In this document: positions 8,218-16,236 of the stretch, in pieces
How the letters are laid out: every line of letters starts with the position of its first letter
Numbering within the stretch: position 1 is the stretch's first letter
Assembly (NCBI GenBank): GCA_946186185.1
Contig: CAMHMJ010000032.1
Span: forward strand, 1-32,451
Source of the DNA: an uncultured Treponema sp.
Lineage (GTDB): Bacteria; Spirochaetota; Spirochaetia; Treponematales; Treponemataceae
Direction: 5' to 3'
Length of the DNA: 32,451 bases
Position numbers and translations under genes: made by a program
The notes under the pieces: model-generated
What the model saw: only the letters and a program-made list of their open reading frames with translations
Database searches by the model: none
Told to the model about the DNA's origin: nothing

Positions 8218-9690
8218 ATGGCTATAAATATTTCAAAAGCAGAGGTTGAGACCCGGGATAATCGTCTTGGTGCCCTTACGGCATATCACGGCTCAGCAAG
8301 TGAACTTCAGAAAGCTTCTGGCAAACGCGAAATAAAAGAAGACCAGCGTCTGTATTCACAGTGCAGCGACTGTTCTCAGGGCTGTGCGGAAACCCTTTCC
8401 TACATGATACGAGACGCCGCAATTGTTGTACATTCTCCGCTGGGTTGTCTTGATCCGGTGGAAAAATACGAACGCGTAGATGCCAGTTCCAGAGCCAGAG
8501 GTCTTGAACCCCATAAAATTCAAGTAATTTCTACGAATATGGGGGTTGATACAACGGTTTACGGCGGACTAAAAATTCTTCGGGAAGCAGTTCGTGAGGC
8601 ATATAACCGCTTTCATCCTAAGGCGATTTTCATTCATTCCTCCTGTGCAGCAGGAATTATCGGCGACGATATTGAAAGCATAGTCGACGAATTAGAAGAT
8701 GAACTTGGAATTCCTCTTGTTCCGATTTACTGCGAAGGCTTTAAATCAAAAACCTGGGCTTCCGGCTTTGATGCCGTATTCCACGGGGTACTGCGAAAAA
8801 TTGTCAGGAAACCGGAAAAGAGACAGGAAAAACTCGTAAATGTAATCAACTTTTCCGGAAGAGACACCTTTTCGCCCTTCTTTAAAAAGTTGAACCTGGA
8901 AGCTAATCTTGTAATTCCGAATGCAACGATTGAACAACTGGCGCAAATGTCGGAAGCCGCCTGTACCACACATATCTGCGAAACTCTGGGAACCTATGTG
9001 TCGGCCGCTCTTGAACAAAACTATGGGGTTCCGCAGGTAAAGTCTCCTTCTCCATACGGAATTGACTGGACAGATCGCTGGGTACGGGAGCTGGCAAAAG
9101 TAACAAACCGGGTTGAGCTGGCAGAAAAAGTTATTCAGGAGGAGCATGAACGGCTTGAACCAATACTTGAAGAATTCAGAGCTAAACTGAAGGGAAAGAA
9201 GGCCTACATTTATGCCGGAGATTCATACGCTCATAACCTTGCAAACATGGTCAAGGATTACGGAATGGAAATTGTGGGTATCACCACCCTTCACCATGAC
9301 CAGACCACCGATGACAAAAACTCAAATCTGGACACCCTTGGTGAACTTATAAAATCAGTGGGAGATGTACAAAATTTCTCTGTCTGCAACAAACAGCCTT
9401 TTATTATGTACAAAATTCTTACGGAGCTTAAGCCGGATATTCTGATAACACGCCACAACAGCATTGCAACCATCGGTACAAAACTGGGAATACCTTCTAT
9501 CCGTGCAAACGATGTAAATGTCTTAAGCTGCTACGACGGTGTTGTGAACCTTGGTTCAAGAATCATCGATGCACTGCAATCCAGCAAATTCTTTACCACC
9601 ATTGCTGAACATGTAAAATTCCCATACAGCAGCTGGTGGATTAACCAGAAGGACCCATTCTATTTTGACAAAAAGGCGGAAACAAAATGA
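8218..9690 (+). CDS. nitrogenase component 1-like protein, alpha (D-like) subunit
   Basis: A 490-residue NifD/NifE-family protein, predicted to form a complex with the K-like subunit encoded next. Cys52 (or Cys56), Cys77 and Cys143 match the three alpha P-cluster ligands of NifD. The 77-143 gap of 66 equals that of NifD Cys88-Cys154, and the third lies in SSCAAGIIGDD (NifD: ECPIGLIGDD). Cys254 falls 18 residues before the proline of YGVP, exactly as the FeMo-co ligand Cys275 does in NifD. The other cofactor ligand, His442, aligns with Asn431, and NifD Gln191 and His195 align with Trp180 and Phe184. So a metal cluster is probably bound, but N2 chemistry is unlikely. It overlaps the K-like gene by four bases. 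Methylthio-alkane reductase-like or an undescribed branch are the main options. Confidence 0.85.
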   Translation: MAINISKAEVETRDNRLGALTAYHGSASELQKASGKREIKEDQRLYSQCSDCSQGCAETLSYMIRDAAIVVHSPLGCLDPVEKYERVDASSRARGLEPHKIQVISTNMGVDTTVYGGLKILREAVREAYNRFHPKAIFIHSSCAAGIIGDDIESIVDELEDELGIPLVPIYCEGFKSKTWASGFDAVFHGVLRKIVRKPEKRQEKLVNVINFSGRDTFSPFFKKLNLEANLVIPNATIEQLAQMSEAACTTHICETLGTYVSAALEQNYGVPQVKSPSPYGIDWTDRWVRELAKVTNRVELAEKVIQEEHERLEPILEEFRAKLKGKKAYIYAGDSYAHNLANMVKDYGMEIVGITTLHHDQTTDDKNSNLDTLGELIKSVGDVQNFSVCNKQPFIMYKILTELKPDILITRHNSIATIGTKLGIPSIRANDVNVLSCYDGVVNLGSRIIDALQSSKFFTTIAEHVKFPYSSWWINQKDPFYFDKKAETK

Positions 9691-11051
9691 GCAAAACATG
9701 TAAATTAATCGAACAGCCAAGATTTTCCTGTGCACTTGCCGCACAGACCACGGTACTGGCAATTCCCCGTGCCCTTCCAATCATTCATGCAGGACCGGGC
9801 TGTGCTTCAAAAACCTTTCGGGTTCTGTCAGAAGGCTGCGGAAACCAGGGAGAAGGCTACGGTGGCGGCGGACAGATTTCCAGCACGAATACAGGAACAA
9901 AGGAAGTAGTTTTTGGCGGTGAAGACAAGCTTCGGGTTCTCACAGAAAACGCCCTTAAGGTTCTGGATGCAGACTTATTTGTCTTGATGTCGGGCTGTAC
10001 CTCGGGAATTATCGGAGACGATGTTGTTTCCGTTGCAGGAAAATTCAGGGAAAAAGGGAACCCCGTTGTTGGAACAGAAACCTCTGGTTTTACCGGCAAC
10101 AACTATCACGGACACGAGCTGGTTGTAAATTCAATAATCGAACAGTTCGTAGGGAATGTGACTCCGAAGATTCAGAAGGGACTTGTAAATGTCTTTTCAG
10201 TTGTACCGAACCAGGACCCCTTCTGGCGGGGTGACCTTGAAGAACTCAAACGCATACTTACAGAAATCGGTCTTGATGTAAATATTCTGTTTGGAACGGA
10301 AAGCCGAGGTGTATTCGAATGGAAAAATATCCCGAATGCTGAATTCAACATTCTGCTTTCTCCATGGTGCGGCTTAAAAACCGTTGAACTTCTGAAGAAA
10401 AAATACGGGACGCCGTTTTTCCATTTTCCGTACCTTCCGGTTGGCGGAAAAGCAACAAGTCTTTTCCTGAAAAAGCTTGCTTCATTCGCAAATCTGGATT
10501 TAGCAAAAGTAAACGCAGTAATAAAAAGAGAGGAAGAGCGTTTTTATCAATATATCGTTGGTCTTGCCGACTTCATGTCTGATTACAGAAGCAATCTTCC
10601 TAATGAGCTGTATGTTGTGGCGGATTCAGAATATGCTCTGGGAGTTACAGATTACCTTGTAAATGAGCTTGGACTTCAGCCAAAAGGAATTTTTATCGAC
10701 GATGATCCACCCTCTGACTCGATAAAGGAAAAAATTCTGGAAACCGCGGAAAATCTGGCTCCGGAACTAAAGGATTTAATCTACTTTGAAGCAGACGGCG
10801 GAAAAATCCAGCAGAAGCTTACCGAATTGATTGGTAACTCAAAAAAAGCAATCGTCTTCGGAAGCTCCTGGGAAAAGCTGGTAACAGAAAAGAATAACAA
10901 TATGCTCATTCACCTGAGCATGCCGATTATCAACGACGTAATTCTGAACAAGAGTTATGCAGGCTACACCGGAGGCTTAAAAATCACTGAAGAAATGTAT
11001 TCAAGCATTTTCCACAGAGGAAACATTTCTAAAAATGTCCAGACTCTGTAA
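9687..11051 (+). CDS. nitrogenase component 1-like protein, beta (K-like) subunit
   Basis: A 454-residue partner of the D-like subunit. Cys15 (PRFSCALAA), Cys39 (HAGPGCASKTFR) and Cys104 (LMSGCTSGIIGDD) match beta P-cluster ligands Cys70, Cys95 and Cys153 of NifK, so the pair can hold a full P-cluster. NifK Ser188 aligns with Asn138 (GFTGN). The long N-terminal arm of NifK, about 50 residues, is missing, as in other nitrogenase-like reductases. A Gly-rich loop (GEGYGGGGQ, residues 55-63) stands where NifK has the strand after Cys95. The gene starts inside the end of the D-like gene (ATGA), so 1:1 synthesis by translational coupling is expected. No NifH-like reductase is encoded in this window, so electron delivery must come from elsewhere in the genome. 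Confidence 0.85.
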   Translation: MSKTCKLIEQPRFSCALAAQTTVLAIPRALPIIHAGPGCASKTFRVLSEGCGNQGEGYGGGGQISSTNTGTKEVVFGGEDKLRVLTENALKVLDADLFVLMSGCTSGIIGDDVVSVAGKFREKGNPVVGTETSGFTGNNYHGHELVVNSIIEQFVGNVTPKIQKGLVNVFSVVPNQDPFWRGDLEELKRILTEIGLDVNILFGTESRGVFEWKNIPNAEFNILLSPWCGLKTVELLKKKYGTPFFHFPYLPVGGKATSLFLKKLASFANLDLAKVNAVIKREEERFYQYIVGLADFMSDYRSNLPNELYVVADSEYALGVTDYLVNELGLQPKGIFIDDDPPSDSIKEKILETAENLAPELKDLIYFEADGGKIQQKLTELIGNSKKAIVFGSSWEKLVTEKNNNMLIHLSMPIINDVILNKSYAGYTGGLKITEEMYSSIFHRGNISKNVQTL

Positions 11052-11119
11052 CTCTGTGTAACTCTGTAACTGCCTGCTTACAGTTTTCCGCAGTTAATTA
11101 AAACCATAGGAGCGCATTT

Positions 11120-11518
11120 ATGAAATACAAAATTGGAGTAGGAACATCAGACGGAATCAACATCGATTTACATTTTGGTAAGCTGGATTCTGTCTATATT
11201 TTTGAAGTAAACGAGGAAAACGGAAATTCTTCTTTTATTGAAAAACGCCCGGTTAATCTTTCATCAATTGCGGCTTCTGGGAATTCAGCTGCCGTTACTA
11301 CAGGCTGTTCCTGCGGAAACGGCTTTGTAACGGCTATTGCGGAACTTGTAAAAGACTGTACATATTTTCTGGTGGCAAAAATCGGAAACCGCCCCTACCA
11401 CCTTCTTCAGGAATACAACATAAACTGTATAGAAGCACCATTTTCTATTGAAGAATCCATTAAAAAAGTGAACAGTTATTTTGTTTTGCACAAAAACAGG
11501 GAGCTTCACGTTTTTTAA
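11120..11518 (+). CDS. NifX/NifB-C-terminal-like cofactor-binding protein
   Basis: A 132-residue protein of the dinitrogenase iron-molybdenum cofactor domain family (NifX, NafY, NifB C-terminus). The opening strand IGVGTSDG, the DLHFG motif at about residues 17-21 and the FEV strand are typical. So is the late ASIGN-like turn, here VAKIGNRPYHLL. These proteins bind or carry iron-sulfur cofactor precursors in the cytoplasm. A CSCGNG cluster near residues 63-68 adds two cysteines that NifX does not usually have there. It is the last gene of operon 1, after the K-like gene, with a GGAG Shine-Dalgarno. Its presence argues that the D/K pair carries a NifB-derived type cofactor, though neither nifB nor nifEN is in the window. 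Confidence 0.8.
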   Translation: MKYKIGVGTSDGINIDLHFGKLDSVYIFEVNEENGNSSFIEKRPVNLSSIAASGNSAAVTTGCSCGNGFVTAIAELVKDCTYFLVAKIGNRPYHLLQEYNINCIEAPFSIEESIKKVNSYFVLHKNRELHVF

Positions 11519-11621
11519 AACCAGCTGACCGAACATTAGTATCTGCACAGAAACCGAATTTAAGAAAATTGCTGGTTCTTTTGTTATAGTTTTTTCCTTT
11601 ATCTGTTATAGATTTTTTATA

Positions 11622-11651
11622 TTAGTAAAATATCTTAAAATAGTATATACC
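11622..11651 (+). promoter_or_regulatory. putative promoter of the second transport operon
   Basis: TTAGTA (11622-11627) and TATACC (11646-11651), 18 bases apart, copy the layout found before operon 1. The 167-base gap 11519-11685 also holds AT-rich stretches with other possible -10 boxes, so the exact start is open. Confidence 0.4.
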
Positions 11652-11667
11652 TACTGTCATAGTAGGT
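11649..11667. promoter_or_regulatory. operator 2, perfect 19-bp dyad shared with operon 1
   Basis: ACCTACT (11649-11655) and AGTAGGT (11661-11667) form a perfect inverted repeat around GTCAT. Operator 1 (5166-5184) has the same left arm, length and flanks. I found no third copy in the window. It lies 18 bases before the start codon at 11686 and overlaps the presumed -10 box, as expected for a repressor site. Confidence 0.75.
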
Positions 11668-11685
11668 TAATAAAAAGGTGAGGCT

Positions 11686-12699
11686 ATGAAAGATATTGCT
11701 GAAAATAAGACTTTAAAAAATAATTCACATTTTGCTTCTCAGCAGGCTCCACAGCTCATAACACGCCGGGCTGCACCAATTTTCGGCATTCTTCTTGCCC
11801 TTCTTGTGCAGATTTCAGTGCCAAACAGCACCCTTCACCCTGCGGCTCCTCGCCCCTACTATACCGGACTCCTTCTGATACTCCTTGCCGTCGCCACAGT
11901 GTTTTTTGCACTTTCGTTTTTCATTCCGCGCCTTAGAACTTCACTTGCCTATAAGGGACCTTTCCTTGCAGGTGCCGGAGTTCTGGTAACCGTGTTGAAC
12001 CTTATTACCGCAAAATTCGCCCTGCTTCCGGTGATTTTCTTCCCAAGCTACGATAACATTCTTGCAATTTTCATCACCCAGAGCACCCTTCTTGGAAAAT
12101 GTATCTGGTACTCTTTCCGCCTGCTTCTTCTGGGAGTATTCTGGGGAATCACAGTGGGCTTTGTCACCGGAGTTCTTCTTGGCTTCAGCCAAAAGGCCAA
12201 TTACTGGATAAACCCGTACATCAAACTTATCGGACCGATTCCGGCAACCGCCTGGATTCCCCTTGTGCTCACAACCTTCCCGACCCCCTTCGGAGCCAGC
12301 GTTTTCATCATCGCACTTTCGGTGTGGTTTCCGGTTCTTCTGATGACAAGTTCGGGCATTCAGAACACAAGCAAGGTCTACTTTGAAGTAGGACGAACCC
12401 TTGGCGCCGGCACCTTTTATCAGGTTTTCCGTATTGCAGTTCCGGCCGCCCTTCCAAACATTTTTCAGGGAATTTTCACCGGAATCTGTGCCGCCTTTAT
12501 CGCCCTTATGACCGCAGAAATGTTCGGCGCAAAATACGGAATCGGCTGGTACATAAGCTACCAGAAGGCCATGATGCTCTATTCGGGAGTGTATGCAGGC
12601 CTCATCCTGATTGCCCTTTTCTGTACGATAATCATCACGGCGCTTTTCAAGGTGCGCTCAAAGGTTTTGAACTGGCAGAAGGGTCTGATTAAGTGGTAG
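11686..12699 (+). CDS. ABC importer permease of operon 2, SsuC/TauC-like
   Basis: A 337-residue inner-membrane protein. A polar N-terminus of about 25 residues and three hydrophobic helices come before the permease core that begins near residue 120 (FFPSYDNILAIF). The coupling loop is around residues 240-255 (VGRTLGAGTFYQVF). The arrangement, including the extra N-terminal helices and a TAEMFGAKYGIGW motif, mirrors the permease of operon 1, so they are paralogues from a duplication or a split of substrate range. A GGTGAGG Shine-Dalgarno precedes the ATG. The ATPase gene follows after nine bases. The ligand is unknown. Co-regulation with operon 1 is suggested by the shared operator. Confidence 0.9.
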   Translation: MKDIAENKTLKNNSHFASQQAPQLITRRAAPIFGILLALLVQISVPNSTLHPAAPRPYYTGLLLILLAVATVFFALSFFIPRLRTSLAYKGPFLAGAGVLVTVLNLITAKFALLPVIFFPSYDNILAIFITQSTLLGKCIWYSFRLLLLGVFWGITVGFVTGVLLGFSQKANYWINPYIKLIGPIPATAWIPLVLTTFPTPFGASVFIIALSVWFPVLLMTSSGIQNTSKVYFEVGRTLGAGTFYQVFRIAVPAALPNIFQGIFTGICAAFIALMTAEMFGAKYGIGWYISYQKAMMLYSGVYAGLILIALFCTIIITALFKVRSKVLNWQKGLIKW

Positions 12700-12708
12700 G
12701 AGTGGATT

Positions 12709-13488
12709 ATGTCTGGAGAAATTAAAATATCGAATGTAACAAAAATATTTAATCAGGGCGAAGCCGAAGAAGTAACGGCTTTAAGCGGCGTGGACTTTAC
12801 AATTCCCGCAGGAAGCTTTGTTTCCCTTATCGGGCCTTCCGGGTGCGGAAAAACCACCCTCCTCCGCTGTATCGCCGGTCTTGAAACTCCCACAGACGGA
12901 GAAGTTCTGGCGGACGGCGTAAAAATCACAAAACCGGGAAGCGACCGGGGCTTTGCTTTTCAGCAGGCAAACCTTTTTCCATGGCTTACCATCCGGGAAA
13001 ACATCGCCTTCGGCTTAAAAGCACGGCGCATCTATAGGGAAAGAAAAGCAGATGTCGATGAGTTCATCAAACTGGTAGGCTTACAGGGCTTTGAAAAATC
13101 CTACCCTCACCAGCTTTCCGGCGGAATGAACCAGAGGGCAAGTCTTGCCCGGGCTCTTGTGGGCCATCCGAAAATTCTTCTGCTGGACGAACCTCTGGGA
13201 GCTCTTGATGCCTTTACCCGAATGACCATGCAGGACGAAATTCTCCGCCTTAAAAAGGAGCACAACACAACCATGGTTATGGTCACCCACGATGTAGACG
13301 AAGCCGTTTACCTGAGCGACTACGTTGTCGTAATGACTCCGCGGCCGGCAAAAGTCGAAAAAATAATCAAAATCGATTTGCGCCATCCCCGTGCCCGCGG
13401 TCAGGATGTGTTCCTGAAATACAGAACACAGATTCTTGAAATTCTGGATTACGCCGGAAAAGTTCAGGAAGTTGAATACGCAATTTAA
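12709..13488 (+). CDS. ABC importer ATPase of operon 2, SsuB/TauB-like
   Basis: A 259-residue cytoplasmic ATPase with Walker A GPSGCGKTT near residue 43, Q-loop FQQANLFPW, signature LSGGMNQR, Walker B ILLLDEP and switch histidine in MVTHDVDEA. The length is normal for the group. A TAGGAG Shine-Dalgarno lies just upstream, nine bases after the permease gene, so both are on one transcript. The sequence is closer to textbook SsuB/NrtD than the ATPase of operon 1, which has longer ends. A stem-loop after the stop separates it from the binding-protein gene. Confidence 0.92.
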   Translation: MSGEIKISNVTKIFNQGEAEEVTALSGVDFTIPAGSFVSLIGPSGCGKTTLLRCIAGLETPTDGEVLADGVKITKPGSDRGFAFQQANLFPWLTIRENIAFGLKARRIYRERKADVDEFIKLVGLQGFEKSYPHQLSGGMNQRASLARALVGHPKILLLDEPLGALDAFTRMTMQDEILRLKKEHNTTMVMVTHDVDEAVYLSDYVVVMTPRPAKVEKIIKIDLRHPRARGQDVFLKYRTQILEILDYAGKVQEVEYAI

Positions 13489-13494
13489 GGTATG

Positions 13495-13549
13495 GGGCAA
13501 AACCTCAGGCTGAAATTACAGGTCGAACCTTACAGTTCTGAGGCTGCCC
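13495..13549 (+). other. intra-operon stem-loop before the binding-protein gene
   Basis: GGGCA (13495-13499) and CCTCAG (13503-13508) pair with CTGAGG (13538-13543) and TGCCC (13545-13549), leaving a small internal loop. No T-run follows, so it is not a clear terminator. Such hairpins often protect the 5' end of a binding-protein mRNA segment, which must be made in excess. Confidence 0.55.
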
Positions 13550-13580
13550 TCATATACAATTTAAGTACTTGGAGGTACAA

Positions 13581-14684
13581 ATGAAAACTACGAAAAAAAT
13601 TGCAGGACTTAAAGTCGCAGCAATCACTGTTCTTGCAGCACTTACACTGGGAACAACCCTTTCTTCATGTTCAAAGAAAGGCTCTTCTGCAAAGGCAGAT
13701 GCACAGAAGGTTGTAAAAATCAACTTTTCAACCGGAAGTCTCTGTCACGCACCGGTTCACGTTGCAATGAAGCTTGGGCTTTTTGAAGAAGAACTGGCAA
13801 AAATCGGACAGAAGGCTGAATACGTTCAGGTTGTTGAAGGCGGTGCAACTCTGGGAGAAATGATTGCTTCAGGAAAGGTTGACGCCGGCTACGGTCTTTA
13901 CGCAACTCAGCTTCAGGCAATTGAAAACGGTCTTCCAATTTCATTTACATCTGGAATTCATACCGGCTGTACAAAATACTATGTTCGTCCGGACAGCAAC
14001 ATTTATTCAGCAGCAGATTTGCGGGGAAAGAAAATCGGTGTTCCTGGCCTTGCAGACAGCGCCGTAATGAACCTCAAACGAAAGCTCATCGATGTGGGAA
14101 TCGGTGTAACTGCAGAAAACAATGAGGTTGAATTCGTTGCCTACGCTTCCGCTGACCTTGCAATCGCCCTGAACAACGGCGCTGTAGATGTAATCGGAGC
14201 CCATGACCCAATCGCTACAAAGGGCGAAAAGGCTTACGGCTTCAGAAAAATCCTTGATACCGGAACTGATGAAAAATTCGTTCAGGAATATTGCTGCCAG
14301 CAGTTTGTAACTCACAAGCTTCTGAATGAAAACCCGGCAGGAGCAGCGGCAGTAACCCGGGCCCTTCAGAAAGCAGCCGCTTTTGTTGAAGCAGAACCTA
14401 GGGCAACCGCACAGCTTCAGATTGAAAACAACTATGTTGCAGGCGACCTGGACTTTAACGCAGCATTGCTTGAAGAGCTTTTCTACCAGCCAAGCCGCTC
14501 CCTGGGAAAGAAAACCTTTGAGGCCGCTGCCCGCCAGCTTCAGGAAGCAGGTGTTCTTAAGTCTTCAACAAATATCGAAAAGTTCATCGAAGACGGCTAC
14601 ATCGAACTTTACGGAGTTCCGGACGGCTACATCTACGACAAAGAAACAAAAACATACAAAGAAATAAACGGCTCAAGAACCTAA
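13581..14684 (+). CDS. substrate-binding lipoprotein of importer 2, SsuA/NMT1-like
   Basis: A 367-residue lipoprotein. The ATG at 13581 is used because GGAGG lies six bases upstream; an in-frame TTG at 13569 overlaps that Shine-Dalgarno. The signal peptide ends at lipobox LSSC with Cys30. The mature chain opens with INFSTGSLCHAPVHVAMKLGLFEEE, cited here only by its features: an SsuA-like first strand, an unusual cysteine, and the usual helix. The SGKVDAGYG loop is at about residues 95-103 and GKKIGVPG near residue 150. A Cys-Cys pair (QEYCCQQF) lies near residue 236. It differs clearly from the operon 1 binding protein, so the two importers probably take different ligands. Stem-loops lie on both sides of the gene. 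Confidence 0.9.
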   Translation: MKTTKKIAGLKVAAITVLAALTLGTTLSSCSKKGSSAKADAQKVVKINFSTGSLCHAPVHVAMKLGLFEEELAKIGQKAEYVQVVEGGATLGEMIASGKVDAGYGLYATQLQAIENGLPISFTSGIHTGCTKYYVRPDSNIYSAADLRGKKIGVPGLADSAVMNLKRKLIDVGIGVTAENNEVEFVAYASADLAIALNNGAVDVIGAHDPIATKGEKAYGFRKILDTGTDEKFVQEYCCQQFVTHKLLNENPAGAAAVTRALQKAAAFVEAEPRATAQLQIENNYVAGDLDFNAALLEELFYQPSRSLGKKTFEAAARQLQEAGVLKSSTNIEKFIEDGYIELYGVPDGYIYDKETKTYKEINGSRT

Positions 14685-14690
14685 ACCGAA

Positions 14691-14744
14691 TAGGGCTGCA
14701 TAGAAGCGCCCTACTATTAAACAAAAGTCGCTATGAACGGCGAC
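14691..14744 (+). other. two small stem-loops before the DUF4418-like gene
   Basis: TAGGGC (14691-14696) pairs with GCCCTA (14708-14713), and GTCGC (14727-14731) pairs with GCGAC (14740-14744). Neither is followed by a T-run. They could be RNA processing or stability elements, or a weak terminator reducing read-through. Confidence 0.45.
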
Positions 14745-14762
14745 CTCTCACAGGAGAAATTT

Positions 14763-14966
14763 ATGAAAAACATAAACATCATCTTATCTGCACTTACTGG
14801 AATTCTTGGTCTTCTTTCAGGAATTGCACCTTACACCTTCGCAAAGGTCTGCGCAATGGAAAAAATGCACTGCCACGCTGTAACCGCTCCAACCGTACTG
14901 GTTTTCGGAATCGTTATTTTTGTTGTTTCAGCAGTTCAGGTAATTACCCTTTGGAAGAAAAAATAA
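14763..14966 (+). CDS. small two-helix membrane protein, DUF4418-like
   Basis: A 67-residue protein. The ATG at 14763 is preferred because CAGGAG precedes it; the upstream in-frame ATG at 14733 lies within a stem-loop and lacks a ribosome site. A first membrane helix covers residues 4-22. A short loop carries two Cys and two His (KVCAMEKMHCHA), and a second helix covers residues 44-63, ending in KKK. This matches the DUF4418 family layout, whose Cys/His loop could bind metal. Its TAA is followed directly by the ATG of the FtsX-type permease gene, so the two products are probably made together and may act as one membrane unit. Function is unknown. Confidence 0.7.
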   Translation: MKNINIILSALTGILGLLSGIAPYTFAKVCAMEKMHCHAVTAPTVLVFGIVIFVVSAVQVITLWKKK

Positions 14967-16235
14967 ATGATTGAACGGTCACTTGCATTTTCAAATCTTT
15001 CTCAAAAGCCCTACAGGACCCTCTGCCTTTCGATACTTGTTGCCCTTTCTGCAGCCGTTCTGTTCGGTTCCCTGGTACTGGCTTCCAGCCTTAAATCCGG
15101 CATCACAGGTTTAAGTTCAAGCCTTGGAGCCGATCTCCTTGTGGTGCCTGAAGGCTACGAAAAAGGCGCCGAAAATATCCTCCTTTCCGGCGAACCAAAC
15201 TACTTCTATATGGAAAGAAGCGTTCTGGATTCAGTGCGGGAGCTTGAGGAAGTTGAAAGTGCAAGTCCTCAGTTTTATCTTACAAGCCTCAGTGAAAGCT
15301 GCTGCGATTTTCCGATTCAGATTATCGGCTTTGAACCGGAAAGCGATTTTACAGTCAAAAACTGGAGTTCAAAAAAAATAACTTCCAGAAAATTGAACTG
15401 CGCTGCCTGTGACTCCGGTGGAAGAAAAGCGGAAAATGTAACCAGAAATGGAACCGCAAAAAACGGAAAAGTCCCGGCAAAGGAAATCATTCTTTCCGGA
15501 AGCAACATCACGCTGACAGGAAACTCAATCCGTTTCTTTGAAGAAACACACGCTGTTACAAGCCGCCTTTCAAAAAGCGGTTCCGGCATGGACAATGTAA
15601 TTTTCTGCGACCTGGATACCCTGCAGAACATCTTTGACGCAGCCCGAAAAAAAGGCTTTGGCTTCATCTCTGACGGGGACACAAAAAACAAAATCAGTAC
15701 GGTTCTGGTCCGGCTTGCCGATGGTGCCTCGGCCGATTCAACCGCCCTTAAAATAAAAACCAGAATTCCCGGAGTTCAGGTCATTCAGGGAGAAAAATTC
15801 TTGCGGAACTTTTCAAAAAAAATCGAAGCCTTTCAGTTTTTTATGTACAGCATATCGGCACTGGTTTTTCTGATTTCTTCGTTTTCACTTGCACTTGTTT
15901 TCTCAATTACTATAAATGAACGACGCCGGGAATTTTCAATTCTCCGTGTTCTGGGGGCAAACCGCTCACAGCTGCGTAAAATCCTTTTTTATGAAGCTTT
16001 CTTTTTGGGAAGCACAGGGTCAGTTTCGGGAACCGGCCTCTGCGCACTTTTTATTCTTCCCTTCAATGTCCTGATTTCTCAAAAAATTGCCCTTCCCTTC
16101 GCCATTGCTTCAGTTCCTCAGATTCTTATTTTTGCCGCAACGGTATTTGTTCTCTGCACCGCATCGTGCCTTGCCGCCTCCCTGACGGCCGTTTTTAGAA
16201 TCACAAAAATTGAACCCTATGGAGATGTAAAATAA
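14967..16235 (+). CDS. FtsX/MacB-type ABC transporter permease
   Basis: A 422-residue membrane protein of the FtsX-like family (LolC/E, MacB). It has one N-terminal helix (about residues 18-42), a large periplasmic domain of about 240 residues, and three C-terminal helices starting near residue 290, 345 and 385. The cytoplasmic loop with NERRREFSILRVLGA near residue 315 is the hallmark of this family. The periplasmic part contains CAACDS and ESCCDF cysteine motifs that may bind metal or form disulfides. It joins the ATPase gene downstream with a one-base gap. Such transporters move lipids, lipoproteins or peptides outward or transmit mechanical force; the cargo here is unknown. Its place after an importer in a co-regulated operon is what makes it unusual. 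Confidence 0.88.
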   Translation: MIERSLAFSNLSQKPYRTLCLSILVALSAAVLFGSLVLASSLKSGITGLSSSLGADLLVVPEGYEKGAENILLSGEPNYFYMERSVLDSVRELEEVESASPQFYLTSLSESCCDFPIQIIGFEPESDFTVKNWSSKKITSRKLNCAACDSGGRKAENVTRNGTAKNGKVPAKEIILSGSNITLTGNSIRFFEETHAVTSRLSKSGSGMDNVIFCDLDTLQNIFDAARKKGFGFISDGDTKNKISTVLVRLADGASADSTALKIKTRIPGVQVIQGEKFLRNFSKKIEAFQFFMYSISALVFLISSFSLALVFSITINERRREFSILRVLGANRSQLRKILFYEAFFLGSTGSVSGTGLCALFILPFNVLISQKIALPFAIASVPQILIFAATVFVLCTASCLAASLTAVFRITKIEPYGDVK

Positions 16236-16236
16236 A

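Noticed and set aside
8218..11518. True N2-fixing nitrogenase
   Set aside because: The D-like subunit lacks the cofactor histidine and the Gln/His pair at the N2 site, and no nifH, nifB or nifEN is present.
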